A DNA stretch of 49,673 bases from Alphaproteobacteria bacterium. Its GTDB lineage: Bacteria > Pseudomonadota > Alphaproteobacteria > Caulobacterales > Caulobacteraceae. The translations under genes were made by a program, and so were the position numbers. The notes beneath the pieces were generated by a model, which was given only the letters and a program-made list of their open reading frames with translations, was not told where the DNA came from and made no database searches. Location: the NCBI GenBank assembly GCA_018820665.1, contig JAHJNW010000018.1, forward strand, positions 1-49,673. The letters are read 5' to 3'. This document shows, in pieces, positions 19,208 to 27,401 of this stretch; position 1 is the first letter of the stretch; each line of letters begins with the position of its first letter.

Positions 19208-19449
19208 ATCCGGGGCAGGGGCCGGTTGGCGAATATCGTCGACCGGGCCCGCCCTCTCTCCGGCCCTGTTCCGCTGGCGAGGTCCCGGCGGCAGAGACGG
19301 CCCTCAACGACGGCTGCAGGATCGGCTGCCTGGCCGGCGCCCGGTCGGGCGACCGCCGTCCGTCGGCGATGGTCCGCCCGGATCCCGTAAAGCGAACCGG
19401 CGCGAGGCGACCCACGACCGCGGTGCCAGCCAGGACCGTATGTGACTCC

Positions 19450-19908
19450 TCAAGGGCCCAACCCGGAACGGGTCCGCGGTCGGCGGTGGCCGACCCATAT
19501 GGCGGCGCAGATCAGGATCAGGAGCAGGTTGGTCGTCATGAGACCGGGATCGCGTTGCACGATGTAATAGGTCGTCATGAAGGCGGCGTTGCCCGAAAGC
19601 GCGAGGGTGGCCGCCAAGGCCGCGATCCGGCCATGCCGGTCGCGCACCAAGGGGGCGACCACCGCCGCCGCCAGCATGAACTCGATCCAGCCGACCGCCC
19701 GAACGACCTCCGCAGTCGTCTCGGCAGGCCAGGTCATCATCAGGGACAGCAGATCGAGCGGCTCGGTCAATTTGGTCCAGGCGGCCGCGAAGAAGAACAT
19801 CGCCAGCACGCCGTGCAGGGTCGCAAGGATGGGCCCGCTGCGCCGCCCGAACCCGGCGGGCCGCGACGGCTCCCGCCGGCGGCGTGGCCGTCCGTCAGTC
19901 CGGGTCAC
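19450..19908 (-). CDS. Small DoxX-like integral membrane protein
   Basis: 152 residues from the GTG at 19908, which overlaps the stop of the upstream gene (GTGA); a longer start at 19956 is possible but would lie inside that gene. A basic N-terminus is followed by four hydrophobic segments: GPILATLHGVLAMFFFAAAW with the DoxX-typical KL after it, WIEFMLAAAVVAPLV, IAALAATLALSGNAAFMTTYY and LLLILICAAIWVG. The layout matches DoxX/DoxD-like four-helix membrane proteins, whose biochemical role is unclear. It is the last gene of the minus-strand envelope operon. Confidence 0.6.
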   Translation of the reverse strand: MTRTDGRPRRRREPSRPAGFGRRSGPILATLHGVLAMFFFAAAWTKLTEPLDLLSLMMTWPAETTAEVVRAVGWIEFMLAAAVVAPLVRDRHGRIAALAATLALSGNAAFMTTYYIVQRDPGLMTTNLLLILICAAIWVGHRRPRTRSGLGP

Positions 19909-21545
19909 GAGGCCGCCTCCATCGCTTCCGGAGCGGGATCGGCGACCCGCCCCCAACTGATCAGTCCGCCATCCATGCGGGACGGCGATGCGCGGTCTCC
20001 CGGGCGTCGCTCACCGGACGACGGCTCCGGCGGCATGTCGCGTCCGCGCCAGCAGCCGCCTGACACGATCCGGATCGGCCGGCTCACACGGAAGGCGGCG
20101 TAGACGACAGGGACCTCGGTCGCCCCCTTGCCCACGTCTCGCCGGATCGGCTCCAATGCCTCGACAGCGGCGAAGCAGGATCGCAGCGCCTCGACCGTGA
20201 TGCGTCGAGGCAGGTCGATCACCAGCCCCGGCCGGTCGAATTCGGGAACGGCCACGGGTGGCAGCGGGTCGTAGCGGGCCCGGTCGTTCAACTGGACGAC
20301 CGGCAGCGTCAGCCCCGGTTCAGCGGCCAGTTGCGCCGCCAGCCCGTAGCTCATCGTGCCGATCCAGGCCGCCGGGACCTCGCCCGCCATCGCGGCCCGG
20401 GTCTGAACGGTCGCGCCGAACTCCGGCCAGCCGCGTAGCGGGCGTGTCGCGGGGCCTGCGACGGCGTCGAGCGCGGGCGCGGCGGCGAAAGTCAGAATGA
20501 CGGAGACCAGCCCCATCCCGACGAACGGCGCGGCCTGCCGCCAGAAAAGGCCGGATCGGTTCTGGCTCACGCGCTCGGCCGCGATCGCCGCCAGACCGAC
20601 CACGGCGGGATAGGCGGGGGCGGGCCAATGCGCCTGCACCGGATCGTGCAGGCTGTGGGCCGCCAGATAGACGAGGAAGGGCGTGGAACTCAGCCACAGC
20701 AAGGCTTCCGGCGACTTCAGGGCGTCGGCCCGGAAGACCGCCAGCGCCGCGAACACGGCGATGATCGGGTTCAACAGCAGGAACTGCCCGCTGATCAACG
20801 CCACGAGGTGGACCGGCTCGAACGACTGCGCGCCGACGCGCCCGAACTGCTTGATGACAGACACCCAGCCGTTGGCGGCGTTCCAGGCGATGTGAGGCGC
20901 GACGACCCCCAGAGCCGCAACGGCCGCAAGCCAGGGCCCGGGGGTCGACAGCCGGCGGCGGTTCACGGTGGTGAGGCACAGCCACAGGAGAAGGCCGGGG
21001 GCCAGGAACAGCGCGGAGTATTTCGACAGCACCGCGAGGCCCGCGGCGACGCCGGCGAGCGCCCACCATCGGAGGACTGCTGACGAATCCGCCCCGGTGC
21101 GTGTCGCCCGCGCCAGGGCCCAGAGCGTCGCCGTCCAGAACAGCAGGGTCGGCGCATCCGGGATCGCCAGCAGCCCGCCCGCGCCGATCAGCAGCGTCGC
21201 GTTCAGCCAGAGGCCCGCCCTAAGCGCCGGCCGCTCTCCCACGCCGAGGGTCCGCACGGCGTCGATCAGCAGGAAGGCGGCGACGGCATTGGCCAGCACC
21301 GGCAGAAGCCTCGCGCCCAAAGCCGTGTCGCCGACCAGACCCCGCCCCGCGGCGATCCACCACGCGATCATGGGCGGGTGGTCGAAATAGCCGGGCTGCA
21401 GCCGCATGGACCAGAGCCGGTAGTAGGCCTCGTCCTCCGTGAGCGGGATCAGGCCGGCGAACACCAGCCGAACAGCCGCCACGGCCAGAATGACGCCCGC
21501 GACGGTCGGCAGGGTCAGGCCCGGTCTGAAGCGTCCCGGCGCCAC
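19905..21545 (-). CDS. GT39/ArnT-like polyprenyl-phosphate sugar transferase
   Basis: 546 residues from a GTG at 21545. About ten membrane helices are followed by a C-terminal soluble domain of ~130 residues. The first periplasmic loop carries the expected acidic motif (PLTEDEAYYRLW, Glu37/Asp38/Glu39) and DHPPMIAW, hallmarks of the PMT_2/ArnT superfamily, which transfers a sugar from a polyprenyl-phosphate carrier onto lipid A or protein in the periplasm. The gene lies 6 bases after a glycosyltransferase that could make its lipid-linked donor, and near a lipid phosphatase gene, which favours lipid A as acceptor. That substrate is inference. Confidence 0.82.
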   Translation of the reverse strand: MAPGRFRPGLTLPTVAGVILAVAAVRLVFAGLIPLTEDEAYYRLWSMRLQPGYFDHPPMIAWWIAAGRGLVGDTALGARLLPVLANAVAAFLLIDAVRTLGVGERPALRAGLWLNATLLIGAGGLLAIPDAPTLLFWTATLWALARATRTGADSSAVLRWWALAGVAAGLAVLSKYSALFLAPGLLLWLCLTTVNRRRLSTPGPWLAAVAALGVVAPHIAWNAANGWVSVIKQFGRVGAQSFEPVHLVALISGQFLLLNPIIAVFAALAVFRADALKSPEALLWLSSTPFLVYLAAHSLHDPVQAHWPAPAYPAVVGLAAIAAERVSQNRSGLFWRQAAPFVGMGLVSVILTFAAAPALDAVAGPATRPLRGWPEFGATVQTRAAMAGEVPAAWIGTMSYGLAAQLAAEPGLTLPVVQLNDRARYDPLPPVAVPEFDRPGLVIDLPRRITVEALRSCFAAVEALEPIRRDVGKGATEVPVVYAAFRVSRPIRIVSGGCWRGRDMPPEPSSGERRPGDRASPSRMDGGLISWGRVADPAPEAMEAAS

Positions 21546-21551
21546 TGGTCG

Positions 21552-22739
21552 TCAACGCCAGACGATCAGCGAGGACGCCACATAGTTCCACAGGGCCCCG
21601 ACGGCCGCCCCGGCGAGGCCCGCAAGCCACCAGACCTCGCCGTGTTCGCGGACCAGGCTCGCCACCACCACATTGGCCGCCAGCCCCAGGCTGCACACCA
21701 GACAGAACCGCAGATAGCCCGTCAGAAGGGCCGCGCCGCGCTGGCGGCGGTCGCGATAGGTCAGGCTGTTGTTCAAGGCGTAGTTGGTCGTCATCGCCGT
21801 CGCGGCGGCGATGAACTGGGCTCCGGTGAATCCGACGAACAGCAGGCCGCGCAACACGGCCAGATGCACCAGCACGCCGCTGGCCCCGACCATCAGGAAG
21901 CCCACCATCCGCGGCGAGATCAGGCCGTGGCTGAGCTTGGCCGCGACCAGGCCGAGATAGTCGAGGACGGCGCGGCTATCCATCTTGCTCCGGCCCCGGG
22001 CCCGGTCGCCGAACCTGTAGGGCATTTCGAGGATCCGGAGCGGGCGGGAGGACGAGGCGATGATGTCGAACAGGACCTTGAAGCCGTCTGTCGAAAGACT
22101 CGGCGCTGCGGCCTCGACGACGTCGCGACGGATCAGGAAGAAGCCGCTCAGCGGATCGGTGACCCGGGCCTTGAGCACCCTGCGCCCAAGGGCCGTGGCG
22201 ATCCGGCTGCCCGCCAGCCGGATCGCGCTGAGGCCCTCGACCGGCCGCTCGGCTTCCAGGAAACGGCTGGCGATGACCAGATCGGCGTCCTCGGCCTGGA
22301 GGCGGGCCAGCATGGCGGGGATCAGCCGCTCGTCATGCTGCAGGTCGCCGTCGATTACGGCGACGTAGCGGTCCGGGCTGGCCATCACGCCCTCGATCAC
22401 GGCGCCGGCCAGGCCGCGCCGACCGATCCGTTGGAGGCACTGGACGTTCGGGTCTCGGGCGGCGTGTTTGCGCACCAGCCGCGCCGTGCCGTCCCGGGAG
22501 TCGTCATCGACGAAGATGACCCGCCACGACAGGCCCTCCAGCGCCACGCGAATCTTCCTGAGCAGGGGCGTGACGTTGCGGCGCTCGTTGAATGTGGGGA
22601 CGACGACCGTGAGGCGGGGCGAAGGAGCCGCCGTACCGGACTCGCGGGCGCGGTTCAGGTCCGGCGCGCGGAAGCCCTCGCGCTGCTCGCTCGCCGGAAG
22701 GACCGATGTGTCCCGAGCGACGTTGTCGGAAACGCTCAA
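21552..22739 (-). CDS. Polyprenyl-phosphate glycosyltransferase (GT2) fused to a GtrA-like membrane domain
   Basis: 395 residues if started at the TTG at 22739, the only start that overlaps the upstream stop (TTGA); there is no ATG or GTG before the GT2 domain begins. Residues ~42-265 are a GT2 domain of the dolichyl-phosphate-mannose synthase type: RLTVVVPTFNERRNV, FVDDDSRDGT, the DxD-bearing VIDGDLQHD (128-136) and DPLSGFFLIRR. From ~275 a four-helix GtrA-like domain follows (VGFLMVGASGVLVHL, TTNYALNNSLTYRDRR). Such fusions make and flip polyprenyl-phosphate sugars, presumably the donor for the GT39 enzyme downstream. Confidence 0.87.
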   Translation of the reverse strand: MSVSDNVARDTSVLPASEQREGFRAPDLNRARESGTAAPSPRLTVVVPTFNERRNVTPLLRKIRVALEGLSWRVIFVDDDSRDGTARLVRKHAARDPNVQCLQRIGRRGLAGAVIEGVMASPDRYVAVIDGDLQHDERLIPAMLARLQAEDADLVIASRFLEAERPVEGLSAIRLAGSRIATALGRRVLKARVTDPLSGFFLIRRDVVEAAAPSLSTDGFKVLFDIIASSSRPLRILEMPYRFGDRARGRSKMDSRAVLDYLGLVAAKLSHGLISPRMVGFLMVGASGVLVHLAVLRGLLFVGFTGAQFIAAATAMTTNYALNNSLTYRDRRQRGAALLTGYLRFCLVCSLGLAANVVVASLVREHGEVWWLAGLAGAAVGALWNYVASSLIVWR

Positions 22740-23503
22740 CGCCGCCCTCCCTCGCTCGACCGGACGGAGAAAGGTCGCCACGCCCCGCCCGCGCCCGGGG
22801 TGAGGATGAGGCGGGCCAGGGCCATGAAGACGAGCGCGCAAAGCAGCCAGGCCAGCAGAACGTCGGAGAGCCAGTGGGCTCCGAAGGCGATGCGGTTGAT
22901 CGAGAGGGCGACGGCGTAGATCGCCGCCAGCGCCGTGGCGGCCGTCCGGAACCGCCGCGGCGCGATCAGGGCCGCCGCCACCAGCCAGGCGGCGGAAGAG
23001 GCCTCGCCGCTGACGAAGGAGCAGTTGCGATCGCACCAATCGCTGATGACCCAGACGGTCTGGAACGGAGCCTCGCCGCCGAACAGGTCCGTCGCGATCG
23101 GTCGCGGCCGGCCCCAGTGTTCCTTGAGAACGCCGTTCACCAGAAGGCCCGGCCCGACCACGAGGCCGGACAACAGCCAGAGCGACCGGCGCGCGACCTG
23201 CCCGGCGATGCGTCCCGCCAGGGCGTGACGCGCGACCTGGAAGAGCGCCAGAAGCAGTACGCCGGCCATGATCCAGGTTGAGCTGGACCTCAGCGCGCGT
23301 AGCGGCGGACGGTCTGCCAGCACGAACCCGTCGGTGGCGTCGTAGAACCATCGGCTGACCGACATATCGACGCCGGGGAAGACGTAGAAGAACAGGCTGC
23401 TCGCCACCGCGGCCAGGGCCACGACCGCGAGCGAGGCGTCGGGGGAGGTGATCGCGGACCGGGATCGGGCGGGAAAAAGCGACAGGATGGGAACGGGGGT
23501 CAT
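22736..23503 (-). CDS. PAP2-superfamily membrane phosphatase
   Basis: 255 residues with about six hydrophobic segments. Motif 1 is KEHWGRPRP (127-135) and motif 3 is NRIAFGAHWLSD with Arg204, His210 and Asp214. Motif 2, normally PSGH, reads VSGE (Glu at about 167) in CSFVSGEASS, so the usual His is replaced by Glu. Members remove phosphates from undecaprenyl-pyrophosphate or lipid A. Its place at the head of a GT2/GT39 operon and opposite a two-component system suggests envelope-lipid dephosphorylation. Start ATG 23503. Confidence 0.8.
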   Translation of the reverse strand: MTPVPILSLFPARSRSAITSPDASLAVVALAAVASSLFFYVFPGVDMSVSRWFYDATDGFVLADRPPLRALRSSSTWIMAGVLLLALFQVARHALAGRIAGQVARRSLWLLSGLVVGPGLLVNGVLKEHWGRPRPIATDLFGGEAPFQTVWVISDWCDRNCSFVSGEASSAAWLVAAALIAPRRFRTAATALAAIYAVALSINRIAFGAHWLSDVLLAWLLCALVFMALARLILTPGAGGAWRPFSVRSSEGGRR

Positions 23504-23645
23504 CGCCCCGGCTGCTAGACCTCGTGGCTTGCACCAGGCTTGCAGGCGCGATGGATCGGCCTGTCCAGGACGGGGGCCGACGACACGCCATCAGGTGCGT
23601 GGAATTCGCATTGACCGACGCTGGCGGGCGCGTGGACAAAGTGGG

Positions 23646-24323
23646 ATGCGCATTCTTCTGGCAGAGGACGATCGCCAACTCGCCGGCGCCCTCGCTCGCC
23701 GCCTCGCGGAGGCGGGGCATGCGGTGGACGTCTTCCCCTCGGTCGCCGACGCCGGCGCCGCCTGGGCCCTTGCCGTCTATGACCTGGCCATCATCGACGT
23801 GATGCTGGAGGACGGCGACGGGCGCGCCCTGGTCAAGGCGATGCGGGCCGCAGGGCTGACGACGCCGACGATCATGTTGACCGCGCGTGACGAGATCGGA
23901 GATCGCGTGGCCGGCCTCGACGCGGGGGCCGATGACTATCTGGTCAAGCCCTTTGCGACCGATGAACTGCTCGCGCGGTTGCGAGCCCTGGGCCGGCGCA
24001 CCGGCGACCCGGCCGCGCCCGAGTTCCGCATCGGCAACCTGACCTACACGCCCCGGACCACGACCCTCGTCGTCGCGGATCGGCCGGTGCGGCTGACGGC
24101 CCAGGAGCACGCCGCCCTGGACCGGCTGCTGCGCGCCGGGGACCGCATCACGCCGAAGCGCCGCATGGGCGAGCACCTCTACGCCTTCCACCACGACTGG
24201 TCGGACAACGCCGTTGAGACCTTGATCCATCGACTGCGCAAAAAGCTCTCCGGCGCCGGCGCGACCGTCGAACTGAAGGCGCTGCGCGGTCTCGGCTATC
24301 TGCTGGTCGAGATCGCCGAATGA
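23646..24323 (+). CDS. OmpR/PhoB-type response regulator
   Basis: 225 residues from ATG 23646. Receiver with acidic pocket EDD (residues 7-9), phospho-acceptor Asp51 in LAIIDVMLEDGDGR, Thr in IMLTARDE and Lys in YLVKPFA; then a winged-helix DNA-binding domain (about 130-223) with LTAQEHAALDRLLR and the recognition region DNAVETLIHRLRKKL. The LEDGDGR loop and overall form resemble the QseB/PmrA group. The kinase gene follows with an ATGA overlap, and the minus-strand envelope operon is divergent across 142 bases, so that operon is its most likely target. Confidence 0.92.
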   Translation: MRILLAEDDRQLAGALARRLAEAGHAVDVFPSVADAGAAWALAVYDLAIIDVMLEDGDGRALVKAMRAAGLTTPTIMLTARDEIGDRVAGLDAGADDYLVKPFATDELLARLRALGRRTGDPAAPEFRIGNLTYTPRTTTLVVADRPVRLTAQEHAALDRLLRAGDRITPKRRMGEHLYAFHHDWSDNAVETLIHRLRKKLSGAGATVELKALRGLGYLLVEIAE

Positions 24324-25738
24324 GCCGGCCGTATCGCCTCGACGTCAGGCTTGCGCTCATCGTCACCGCGATGTCCGCCGTGACCCTGGCCGCGGCCGGG
24401 ATGGTCCTGAAGATGGAGTTCACGGGCGGGCAGTTCGCGATCGAGGAGCGTGGCCTGTCCTCGCAGGTCGAGGACTGGGCCGCCCTTGTCCGTCGCGAGG
24501 TCGACGGCTCGGTCGTCTTCGAACGCCCCGCGGAGCCGACGGAAGAGCTGGACCCGCCCTACACCGGTCTCCTGACGGGCGCGCGGCCCGTCTATGGCTA
24601 CGCGGTCGTCGATGCGGACGGTCGCGTTCTGGATCGCTCGCAGGCCAAGGCCCCGGCCGGTCGGCCCGGACCCCGGACCTCGACGCCCGTGTTGTCCAGC
24701 GGTCCGGCGCTGGACGGTTCCGGCCCCCTGCTCATCGGCGAGGTCTACGTTCCTGAAGCCGGCGCCTGGCTGCGGGTGGCCCGCGCGCGGTCGGATGTCG
24801 AAGCCTTGGCGGCAACCTTCTTCGCACAGCTCGTGGAGGAGATGGGCTGGGCCGCCCTGACGCTGCTTCTGGCGATCGTGGTGACGGCAGTGGCGGTCGT
24901 TCGAGCCAGCCTGATCGGCCTCAGACGGGTGGCTGTCCAGGCCGGGCGGATCACCTTCGAGAGTCTGGGACGGGAGCGCCTCGACGGCGCGACCGCGCCG
25001 GCCGAGGTCCAGCCGCTCATCGCCGCTTTCAACGCCGCCCTGGACGGTATTGAGACGGGCGCCAGCGCCCAGCGTGACTTCTCCATCCATGCCGCCCACG
25101 AATTACGGACGCCGCTGGCCGACCTTCGGCTCCGGCTTGAGGGCTTGCCTTCGGGGGCGGACCGGACTGCGGCGATGCGGGATGTCGATGCGATGGCGCG
25201 CCTGTTCGAACAACTCCTGCATATCGCCCGTCTCGACGGCGGCGCGGCGTTCGACCTTCAGCCGCTCGATCTGGCGGAGACGGTCGCAGCGGTGCTGCGG
25301 GACGCGGCTCCGCGCCTGGTCGCGGGAGGGCGTCCGGTCGAGGCGGAGGGTCTTGAGACCCCGGTCCTCGTCCTGGGGGACCCGACCCTGATCGCGCTGG
25401 TGCTCCGGAACCTGCTCGACAACGTCCGCAAGCATACCCCCGCCGGGACGCGGGTCACGGTCCGCGTCGCCGGGGACGGGACCGTGTTCTTCCACGACAC
25501 CGGGCCCGGGCTCCCGTCCCGGTTCCATCGCACGAGCTTCGCCCGCTTCGCCCGCGGCAACGACGATGTCCGGTCCGGCAGCGGCCTCGGCCTGTCGATC
25601 TGCGAGACCGCCATGCGCCGCCTGGGTGGAACATTCCGCCTCGACATTTCAGTGGCCGACTGTCTGTTTGTCATGACCTTTCAGACAGTCCCTCGTCCAC
25701 ATGCCCCGCCGGAGCCTGGAAGCGTCCCGTCGTGCTGA
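24320..25738 (+). CDS. Membrane sensor histidine kinase, partner of the preceding regulator
   Basis: 472 residues. TM1 is near residues 9-29 (LALIVTAMSAVTLAAAGMVL), a ~145-residue periplasmic sensor follows, and TM2 is near 177-196. The H-box is HAAHELRTPLADLR, with a fairly short N-box (LRNLLDNVRKHT), a G1 box (HDTGPGLP) and a G2 box (GSGLGLSICETAMRRLGG). The layout is that of QseC/PmrB-like kinases. It is the last gene before the integrated island; its stop is 79 bases from the left att repeat. Confidence 0.9.
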   Translation: MSRPYRLDVRLALIVTAMSAVTLAAAGMVLKMEFTGGQFAIEERGLSSQVEDWAALVRREVDGSVVFERPAEPTEELDPPYTGLLTGARPVYGYAVVDADGRVLDRSQAKAPAGRPGPRTSTPVLSSGPALDGSGPLLIGEVYVPEAGAWLRVARARSDVEALAATFFAQLVEEMGWAALTLLLAIVVTAVAVVRASLIGLRRVAVQAGRITFESLGRERLDGATAPAEVQPLIAAFNAALDGIETGASAQRDFSIHAAHELRTPLADLRLRLEGLPSGADRTAAMRDVDAMARLFEQLLHIARLDGGAAFDLQPLDLAETVAAVLRDAAPRLVAGGRPVEAEGLETPVLVLGDPTLIALVLRNLLDNVRKHTPAGTRVTVRVAGDGTVFFHDTGPGLPSRFHRTSFARFARGNDDVRSGSGLGLSICETAMRRLGGTFRLDISVADCLFVMTFQTVPRPHAPPEPGSVPSC

Positions 25739-25817
25739 ATGTGAAATTCTGTGAAAGCTACGGCGGCCGGAGAAGACCAGGCCGCACCCGCCCGCACCGA
25801 TCTCGATTACAGGAAGA

Positions 25818-25868
25818 AATGGCGCGCCCGGAACGATTCGAACGTCCGACCCTCAGATTCGTAGTCTG
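25818..25868 (-). repeat. Left island attachment repeat (attL): 3' half of tRNA-Arg
   Basis: 51 bases identical to 49364-49414. In minus-strand sense they hold the anticodon arm from CAGAC onward, the TPsiC arm, the 3' acceptor strand, the encoded CCA and two downstream bases. The 5' half of a tRNA is missing here, so this is a gene fragment left by site-specific integration. A second identical copy next to a full tRNA and an integrase is diagnostic of a tRNA-targeting island. Confidence 0.95.
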
Positions 25869-26223
25869 GAAAACTGGGTTGTAAATTCAACATGTTATGG
25901 AGCTGCGACTGTAACAGCGGACCCTAGGCTGCGGCTCCCCACGGTACCGACCACACAAATGGCATGACGCCATGTCTGGTCGGTGCCATCAGCGGACGTG
26001 GGCCAGCGCTCAAACCCGGACATTCAGCCCGAAGGACGATACGGCTGAGCGCTAACGGATGGGCGAACCCTGATTTCCCCAGCCCACTCCGACTAGCGGG
26101 CCGCAGGAGTGGCTTGGTTCCGCCGCCGAGCGGCCGAGAGACTCGTCGGACCTCGCTTGATCCGCTACCCTGCTGCTCGATGCAGTTCACATCGAGCGAC
26201 AGACGTGTGGCGCGGCCCGCACC
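25869..26223. other. Non-coding left end of the island
   Basis: 355 bases with no convincing gene. It contains CTGTAAC at 25909-25915, matching heptamers at the other end of the island, and an 8-bp perfect inverted repeat, AGCGCTCA at 26005-26012 with TGAGCGCT at 26046-26053. A small reading frame at 25964-26227 overlaps the next start but its translation looks random. The promoter of the next gene probably lies here, though I cannot place it. Confidence 0.5.
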
Positions 26224-26697
26224 ATGACGTTTAGGGCATTTGTCCAAGCCGGAAGGCCGCTGACGTCTAACAGGAACGTTGGCAGGAACGGCGAGCGTGT
26301 GATGGAGCAGTACAGGGCCAGCTACGGCCAGCAGGCGGGGGAGCCCTCCGATGCGCACCGCTACGGCATCGTTCATTACTTCGTCCGTGACTACCGGCCA
26401 GCCGTCCATGCCGACGCGGGGAACATCGCGAAGCGCGTCTGGGACGCGCTGGAGGGCATTGCCTACGACGACGACCATGTTGTCCGGCTTCAGATCAGTA
26501 GCGTGATCGCATTCGGCCCCACCAACGTGAATGGCATTTCGTACACCGACATAGATCTCTCATCAGTTCCAGCTGAGGCGTTCGCGGACATCATCGGCAA
26601 CATCGAGGACGGAACCGAGCACTTCCTATATGTCGAACTGGGTGCACTCGAGCCACGCATGTTCGCGTTCGCACTCGGAAGGGTTGCCGCCGCATGA
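26224..26697 (+). CDS. RusA-like Holliday-junction resolvase, with an altered active-site motif
   Basis: 157 residues. RAFVQAGRPLTSNR at the N-terminus and HADAGNIAKRVWDALEGIAYDDDHVVRLQ (residues 62-90) match the RusA family layout of an Asp-x-Asp-Asn...Lys helix followed by the DDD segment. Asp64, Asn67, Lys70 and the Asp82-84 cluster are present, but the position expected to be the second metal-binding Asp is Gly66 (codon GGG). Activity may therefore be lost or changed. RusA-type enzymes cut four-way junctions and are common in mobile elements. ATG 26224 places the conserved N-terminus at the start; the stop overlaps the next start by four bases. Confidence 0.7.
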   Translation: MTFRAFVQAGRPLTSNRNVGRNGERVMEQYRASYGQQAGEPSDAHRYGIVHYFVRDYRPAVHADAGNIAKRVWDALEGIAYDDDHVVRLQISSVIAFGPTNVNGISYTDIDLSSVPAEAFADIIGNIEDGTEHFLYVELGALEPRMFAFALGRVAAA

Positions 26698-27308
26698 TTG
26701 TCGAGCCCCGTATCGCCGCCCCCTTCCTTGAGCGCGCCGCTGCAGAACAGTTGCGGGACCAGCTGACCGCCGACGGGTACGCGGTCTCGATGGAGGAAGC
26801 ATTCGGCGACGGACGCGCCGACCTTATCGCACGCAAGGGTGATCAGACCATCGTCTTCGAGGTCAAGGTGCCAGGCCAGGGCCGGAACGACGGCTGGGCG
26901 CGGTCCGTAGCCGCGCTTCAAAGCGAGGCCCGAAGGCAGGCCGCCGAATTCCGGCTTGTGGTTGTGCGCCCCCCAAGGGTGACCCACGTCGAAGTTGCCG
27001 GACTGGATGACCTTCTTCTGGAGACTTGGACGCGGAACCTGCCTGCAGACCTCGACGGTGTCGCCGCCACAACCCTTGTCGAGGAGATCTCCGAGATCGT
27101 AGTCGACAGCCTGATCCTCAGGGACGGCATCGCGCGCATAGAGGCCAGCGGCGAGGTCGGAGTTCGTTTCCTCGCCGGAGACGGAGAAGCGTTTTCCAGC
27201 GAGGCCTTTCCGTTCAGGGTCAGGGCCCAACTCGATGTTGCGACGAACGCGATGGAGGTCGAGGATGCCAGCTTCGACTTGAGCTCTTGGTACGGTCCGG
27301 ACGAATAG
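26694..27308 (+). CDS. Putative PD-(D/E)XK-type nuclease with C-terminal beta domain
   Basis: 204 residues. The N-terminal half has a restriction-endonuclease-like core: a helix ending near residue 28, Asp43 in RADLIA, then Glu56-x-Lys58 in IVFEVKV, followed by a helix (SVAALQSEARRQAAEFRLVVV). The C-terminal ~80 residues are predicted all-beta, ending in ASFDLSSWYG, and are not a domain I can name with confidence. The ATG overlaps the RusA-like stop, so the two are probably co-translated. A DNA-cleavage role is inferred from the motif alone; target and specificity are unknown. Confidence 0.6.
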   Translation: MIVEPRIAAPFLERAAAEQLRDQLTADGYAVSMEEAFGDGRADLIARKGDQTIVFEVKVPGQGRNDGWARSVAALQSEARRQAAEFRLVVVRPPRVTHVEVAGLDDLLLETWTRNLPADLDGVAATTLVEEISEIVVDSLILRDGIARIEASGEVGVRFLAGDGEAFSSEAFPFRVRAQLDVATNAMEVEDASFDLSSWYGPDE

Positions 27309-27401
27309 GCCGACCACTATCCCGCCACATGGACCGGCATCGAAGGCTTCGATCAGTGCCGGCCCGGACAGCCTCTATCCGAGACCCCTACTGGAGTATC
27401 C

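Noticed and set aside
19208-19449. Terminator between tpsA and the DoxX-like gene
   Set aside because: The GGGGCCGGT/ACCGGGCCC arms do not pair cleanly and no T-run follows; nothing else is visible in these 242 bases.
22740-24230. Very long open frame running through the PAP2 gene and the response regulator on the minus strand, in frame with the GT2 gene
   Set aside because: High G+C keeps frames open; the upstream part is Arg/Gly/Pro-rich, has no domain and overlaps two well-supported genes.
25964-26227. 87-residue plus-strand frame whose stop overlaps the RusA-like start as ATGA
   Set aside because: The overlap is suggestive, but the translation is rich in Arg, Pro and Ser with no predicted structure and looks like non-coding DNA read in frame; no ribosome site.
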